DNA of 64,000 bases, from assembly GCF_003997495.1 (NCBI RefSeq), contig NZ_RZRU01000023.1:33264-97263 (forward strand). Direction: 5' to 3'. The notes under the pieces were generated by a model, which searched no databases, was not told the DNA's origin, and saw only the letters and a list, made by a program, of their open reading frames with translations. This document shows, in pieces, positions 60,867 through 64,000 of this stretch (position 1 is its first letter; each line of letters opens with the position of its first letter). The DNA is from Mesorhizobium sp. M7A.F.Ca.US.008.03.1.1 (GTDB taxonomy: Bacteria > Pseudomonadota > Alphaproteobacteria > Rhizobiales > Rhizobiaceae). The position numbers and the translations under genes are program-made.

Positions 60867-61175
60867 TCACTCCAGATGGCGCGCGCGCCGCCGCTTTCGC
60901 GCCGCCTTGATGGCGCTGATGCGTTCGGTGTCTTCGTGCCCGAGATGCCGCCCGCGCTCGAGAATCTCGAGCGTGTACTCCTCATAGGTCAGGCCCAGCC
61001 GCTCGGCTCTGTCCATGCGCAGCAGCATCACCTCGTGGCTCGGCGCCTTCCACGCCTTGGCATGGGCGGCCTGCCAGGCCAGGAAGATGTAGGGATCGCC
61101 CTTGCCCCATGGCGGGCCCTTGTATTCATCGAGAGGCGGCCCCCCATTGTGGGAGCGCTTTGGTCTTCTTGCCAT
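60867..61175 (-). CDS. Small basic hypothetical protein
   Basis: This 102-residue basic protein starts with MARRPKRSHNGGPPLDEYKG. Its middle, WGKGDPYIFLAWQAAHAKAW, and ERLGLTYEEYTLEILERGRHLG segment are seen in conserved small rhizobial proteins without known function. Its C-terminus is Arg-rich. It sits between the regulator and GNAT genes with 4- and 5-bp gaps, so it is clearly a real operon member. Confidence 0.78.
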   Translation of the reverse strand: MARRPKRSHNGGPPLDEYKGPPWGKGDPYIFLAWQAAHAKAWKAPSHEVMLLRMDRAERLGLTYEEYTLEILERGRHLGHEDTERISAIKAARKRRRARHLE

Positions 61176-61179
61176 TGTG

Positions 61180-61743
61180 TCAGCCCCTGACCAGCGCGAC
61201 CAGATAGTCGGCACCGGGCTCCAGGGCGTGGAAGGTGCAGTCCGACGGCGCCCCAAGCGCCAAGCAGTCGCCTGGTTCGAGCCTGTGCACTGTCTCACCT
61301 TCGACGAATTCCAGCCGCCCGGATATCAGCCATATCTGCTGCTTGATGAAGGCGTATGAAGCAGCCGGAAAACTGACCCTGGCTCCCGCCGGCAGATGCA
61401 CCTTGATCAGCTCCAGTGGCATGTCGGAAGCCGGCGAAAGATGCCGCCTGACATAGCCGGTATCGGGATCGCGCCACACCGGCTGGTCGGCCTCGCGCAA
61501 CAGCGCGCCGCCCTGCAATTCCGCGCGTGCGATCAGGGTCGACAGCGTCATGCCGAAGGCCGCCGCGATGCGCACCAGAAGCGCCGCCGTCGGGCTGGTC
61601 TTGCCCCGCTCGATCGTGCTGAGCATCGCCTTCGAGACGCCGGAACGCTCCGCGAGTTCGGCCAGGGACCAGTCGCGCGCGATTCTTTCGGCGTGTATCC
61701 TGCGGCCGATCGTCGAGGAAATGTCGTTCGCTATATCATTCAT
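61180..61743 (-). CDS. XRE family regulator with cupin domain
   Basis: This 187-residue regulator has an N-terminal XRE helix-turn-helix (WSLAELAERSGVSKAMLSTI near residues 26-45, followed by ERGKTSPTAALL) and a C-terminal cupin domain (about residues 110-187; QIWLISGRLEFV). The ATG at 61743 is the most likely start; an in-frame one lies at 61794. It heads the three-gene operon with the GNAT gene. Such XRE-cupin proteins often control a neighbouring acetyltransferase or transporter. Confidence 0.9.
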   Translation of the reverse strand: MNDIANDISSTIGRRIHAERIARDWSLAELAERSGVSKAMLSTIERGKTSPTAALLVRIAAAFGMTLSTLIARAELQGGALLREADQPVWRDPDTGYVRRHLSPASDMPLELIKVHLPAGARVSFPAASYAFIKQQIWLISGRLEFVEGETVHRLEPGDCLALGAPSDCTFHALEPGADYLVALVRG

Positions 61744-61760
61744 ATGTCTATTATAGCGAA
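61727..61760. promoter_or_regulatory. Inverted repeat at the start of the XRE-cupin gene
   Basis: TTCGCTATA at 61727-61735 and TATAGCGAA at 61752-61760 are perfect 9-bp inverted repeats. They straddle the start codon, and the right arm lies in an AT-rich promoter-like stretch. An autoregulatory site is plausible. Confidence 0.6.
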
Positions 61761-61879
61761 AATATAGCACCGGAGAAGAGCCGCCTTGCGACAATTTTCA
61801 CGGGGCCCTTAATGCTCTCTACACCATCCGACCTCATCGGGCCTTAACCCCATTCGGGTAGGATCGATGCTCCAGGGAA

Positions 61880-63727
61880 ATGGGGATTGGCCTGTCCATG
61901 TATGTCGAACGCGAAGCCTCCGTCGGGGAACCGACCTCGCAGGAGCGCCGTCAGGCCGAGCAGAACGACAAGCGCATCCTTGGCAATGTCGTGCAATGCG
62001 ATGGCGCGCGCGCCACCATCAGCGCCTATGCGGACGATGCCGACGGCGCGGTGACCGGCCTGTGGACGGTCGGCAAGATGATTTCCATCAATCTCGGATC
62101 GACGCGAACCGTCGGCCTGGTCTACGGGATCGGCAAGTCGGACCGCGCCTGGAGCAATGAGGGCCAAAACGCCATCGAGGTCAGCATCGAGCTGATCGGC
62201 GAAGTCCGTGACGGAGCAGAGCCCGGCGCCAAACCGGTCTTCGACCGCGGCATCACCACTTATCCGCATATCGGTGCCGTTGCGCATCGCATCCGCACCC
62301 GCGACCTGCAGGCGGTCTATGACCTCGCCGGGCGTCATTCGATCACCATCGGCACGCTCGCGCAGGACGAGACGATCGCCGCCAACATCGCCATCGACGA
62401 TACGCTGGCGCGTCACTTCGCCATTGTCGGCACAACCGGCGTCGGCAAATCCACCGCCGTCTCGCTGCTGCTGCGCAAGTCGATAGCGGCACGGCCGGAT
62501 CTGCGCATCCTGATCCTCGACCCGCACAACGAGTTCGCTGCATCGCTGCCCGAATACTGCGTCAGGGTCGATTCCAAAACCTTGGATCTGCCGTTCTGGA
62601 TGTTCAAGCTCGAGGAATTCGCCGAGGTGCTGTTCCGAGGTCGCGAGACCGAGCCGGAAGAAATCGACGCCTTGCGCGATCTCATCCCGGCCGCCAAGAA
62701 TCTCTACCGCAACCCGAATTCGGGCTCCTATATCAGGCGCGGCAGCGATGCGCTGACGGCCGATACGCCGGTGCCTTACCGCATCGCCGACCTGCTCAAG
62801 CAGATCGATGAGCGCATGGGCATGCTCGAAAGCAAGACCGATCGCCCGACGCTCAAATCGCTGAAGACGCGCATCGAATCGGCGGCGGCCGATCCACGCT
62901 ACCGCTTCATGTTCAACTCGCGCCTGATCGAGGACACCATCCACGAGACGATCGGCAACATCTTCCGCGTGCCGCATCATGGCCGACCGGTAACCTGCTT
63001 CGAGATGGCCGGCATGCCGTCCGAAGTGGTCAATTCGGTCTGCTCGGTGCTGGCGCGCCTGGCCTTCGACCTCGCTCTGTGGAGCGAGGGCAAGTTGCAG
63101 CTTCTGTTTTTGTGCGAAGAAGCGCACCGCTATATGCCGGCTGACCCGCGCCTCGGCTTCGCGCCGACCAGGCATGCGCTGTCGCGCATCGCCAAGGAAG
63201 GCCGCAAATATGGCTGCTATCTCGGCGTCGTCACCCAGCGCCCTGGCGAGCTCGACCCGACCATCCTGTCGCAATGCTCGACCTTCTTCGCCATGCGGCT
63301 CGCCAATGAGCAGGACCAGGCGATCATCCGCTCGGCGATTGCCGACTCTTCCGCCTCGACGCTTGCCTTCCTGTCCTCCATGGGCCAGCGCGAAGCCATC
63401 GCCTTCGGCGAAGGCGTGGCGACGACCATGCGGCTGAAGTTCGAAAAACTGCCGAGCGAACTGCTCCCCGGCACCGCAAAACGCGAAGAGGCCACGTCGA
63501 AGCCGGGCGACGATGTCGATCTGGTTGCGATCGTCGAACGACTGCGCAACGTGCCTAAATCAACGCAGCAGGCGATGGCCTTCGCCGAGGTCGTCGATTC
63601 GGGCCGCCAGGCCGGCGATCCCGACTACCGCAAGCCACCCGCCGCGCGCGCGCCGTCGGACGACGATTTCGACATGCGCTACGGTCTCAAGCCCGCAACC
63701 TTTGGCCTGCGCCCGCAAAACGATTGA
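61880..63727 (+). CDS. HerA-like ATPase (DUF87 domain)
   Basis: This 615-residue ATPase has an N-terminal HAS-barrel-like region (about residues 20-110) and a FtsK/HerA-type motor. Walker A is VGTTGVGKST near residue 184; the partner PHNEFAASLPEY follows. Walker B is LLFLCEEAHRYMP near residues 410-422, and SRIAKEGRKYGCYLGVVTQRPG holds sensor residues. HerA in archaea works with NurA in DNA end resection; bacterial forms also occur in defence systems, but no NurA, Sir2 or other partner is visible here. The start may be 61880 or the ATG at 61898, since neither has an ideal ribosome-binding site. Confidence 0.9.
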   Translation: MGIGLSMYVEREASVGEPTSQERRQAEQNDKRILGNVVQCDGARATISAYADDADGAVTGLWTVGKMISINLGSTRTVGLVYGIGKSDRAWSNEGQNAIEVSIELIGEVRDGAEPGAKPVFDRGITTYPHIGAVAHRIRTRDLQAVYDLAGRHSITIGTLAQDETIAANIAIDDTLARHFAIVGTTGVGKSTAVSLLLRKSIAARPDLRILILDPHNEFAASLPEYCVRVDSKTLDLPFWMFKLEEFAEVLFRGRETEPEEIDALRDLIPAAKNLYRNPNSGSYIRRGSDALTADTPVPYRIADLLKQIDERMGMLESKTDRPTLKSLKTRIESAAADPRYRFMFNSRLIEDTIHETIGNIFRVPHHGRPVTCFEMAGMPSEVVNSVCSVLARLAFDLALWSEGKLQLLFLCEEAHRYMPADPRLGFAPTRHALSRIAKEGRKYGCYLGVVTQRPGELDPTILSQCSTFFAMRLANEQDQAIIRSAIADSSASTLAFLSSMGQREAIAFGEGVATTMRLKFEKLPSELLPGTAKREEATSKPGDDVDLVAIVERLRNVPKSTQQAMAFAEVVDSGRQAGDPDYRKPPAARAPSDDDFDMRYGLKPATFGLRPQND

Positions 63728-63955
63728 GCCTGCAGTTCCCTGACGACCGGCCGGTAAGCCGCACCGGGGACTCCGCATCGTCAAACCAGCTTGGGTAAAT
63801 CCCGAAAGGGAATTCATCAGGCCGGGTTGAATGGCGTGGTTTCGAGAAGCCGGAGCGGAGCGGACATTCAGTCCGTGTTGGGGTGGACGGCCCCCGACGG
63901 CATCGTGATGTGCCAGAATGAGGTCGTTGCAGATCTCAAACAAGGGAGACCGTCC
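63728..63955. other. Gap with probable left end of an IS110-family element
   Basis: No gene is seen in these 228 bp. The part just before the transposase GTG holds AAGGGAG as ribosome-binding site. IS110-family elements have a non-coding end of this length before the transposase, which for related elements encodes a bridge RNA. The exact element boundary cannot be read from one side. Confidence 0.45.
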
Positions 63956-64000
63956 GTGGAAAATCTTATTCGCATTGGCCTGGATACGTCAAAGAGCGTT
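63956..64000 (+). CDS. IS110-family transposase, N-terminus only (cut by window edge)
   Basis: The last 45 bases encode VENLIRIGLDTSKSV, where IGLDTSKSV is the first DEDD-type strand with the catalytic aspartate of IS110/IS1111 transposases. The GTG start follows AAGGGAG. The rest lies beyond the window, so completeness cannot be judged. Confidence 0.75.
   Translation, partial: MENLIRIGLDTSKSV

Noticed and set aside
63560..63943. A 127-codon minus-strand frame near the right end
   Set aside because: It overlaps the HerA-like gene and the IS end, lacks a ribosome-binding site and shows no recognisable motif.

Overview
This is chromosomal DNA from an alphaproteobacterium of the order Hyphomicrobiales, most likely Mesorhizobium or a close relative. 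The support is the high GC content, the aerobic (cob) cobalamin gene order, rhizobial markers (BA14K protein, DUF1636 next to cobW, NuoE with a long C-terminal tail), and dispersed palindromic repeats of the rhizobial type. The genus is inferred from gene content and style, not from an alignment.

Layout. Positions 1-4066 carry the 5' part of the complex I operon on the minus strand (nuoA-nuoB-nuoC, a small inserted four-helix-bundle gene, nuoD, nuoE running off the left edge). A YcaQ-like glycosylase gene follows. A cobalamin riboswitch (5642-5815) then controls a long plus-strand aerobic cobalamin operon: DUF1636, cobW, cobN, cobG, cobH, cobI, cobJ, cobL, cobE, cobM, cobA, cobB, cobV, cobU. 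cobK lies inside it on the opposite strand. Most neighbours overlap by 4 bp (ATGA or GTGA). cobN and cobG each carry a long composite palindromic repeat inserted in frame.

Positions 21633-45307 are a mosaic: a low-GC orphan gene beside tRNA-Lys(CTT), a PhzF-family gene divergent from a MacAB-like export system, NUDIX and EEP hydrolases, a BA14K protein, ilvC with a TetR regulator, a MarR regulator divergent from a glutathione transferase, an exported TPR/CHAT protein, an FAD monooxygenase, an HxlR regulator divergent from an NmrA-type oxidoreductase, the potassium transporter kup, pdxJ, a RecD-like helicase, and a cobalt-type nitrile hydratase operon.

Positions 45388-64000 hold an RND efflux pair, a HigB/HigA-like toxin-antitoxin pair, a LysE exporter, ilvI-ilvH behind what looks like a transcription attenuator with a Leu/Ile/Val-rich leader peptide, an exported DUF6600-like protein, a SnoaL-FMO fusion, a TmpA/TmpB-like phosphonate oxidation pair with a divergent LysR regulator, an XRE-cupin/hypothetical/GNAT operon, a HerA-like ATPase, and the start of an IS110-family element at the right edge.

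For six local regulators or regulatory pairs (TetR, MarR, HxlR, toxin-antitoxin, XRE, and the phzF/macA divergon) a palindrome can be read directly in the upstream DNA. No CRISPR array, rRNA gene or complete insertion sequence is visible. The most unusual signals are the repeat elements encoding the same peptide frame in two adjacent cobalamin genes, the four-helix-bundle cassette inside the nuo operon, and the ilv leader.
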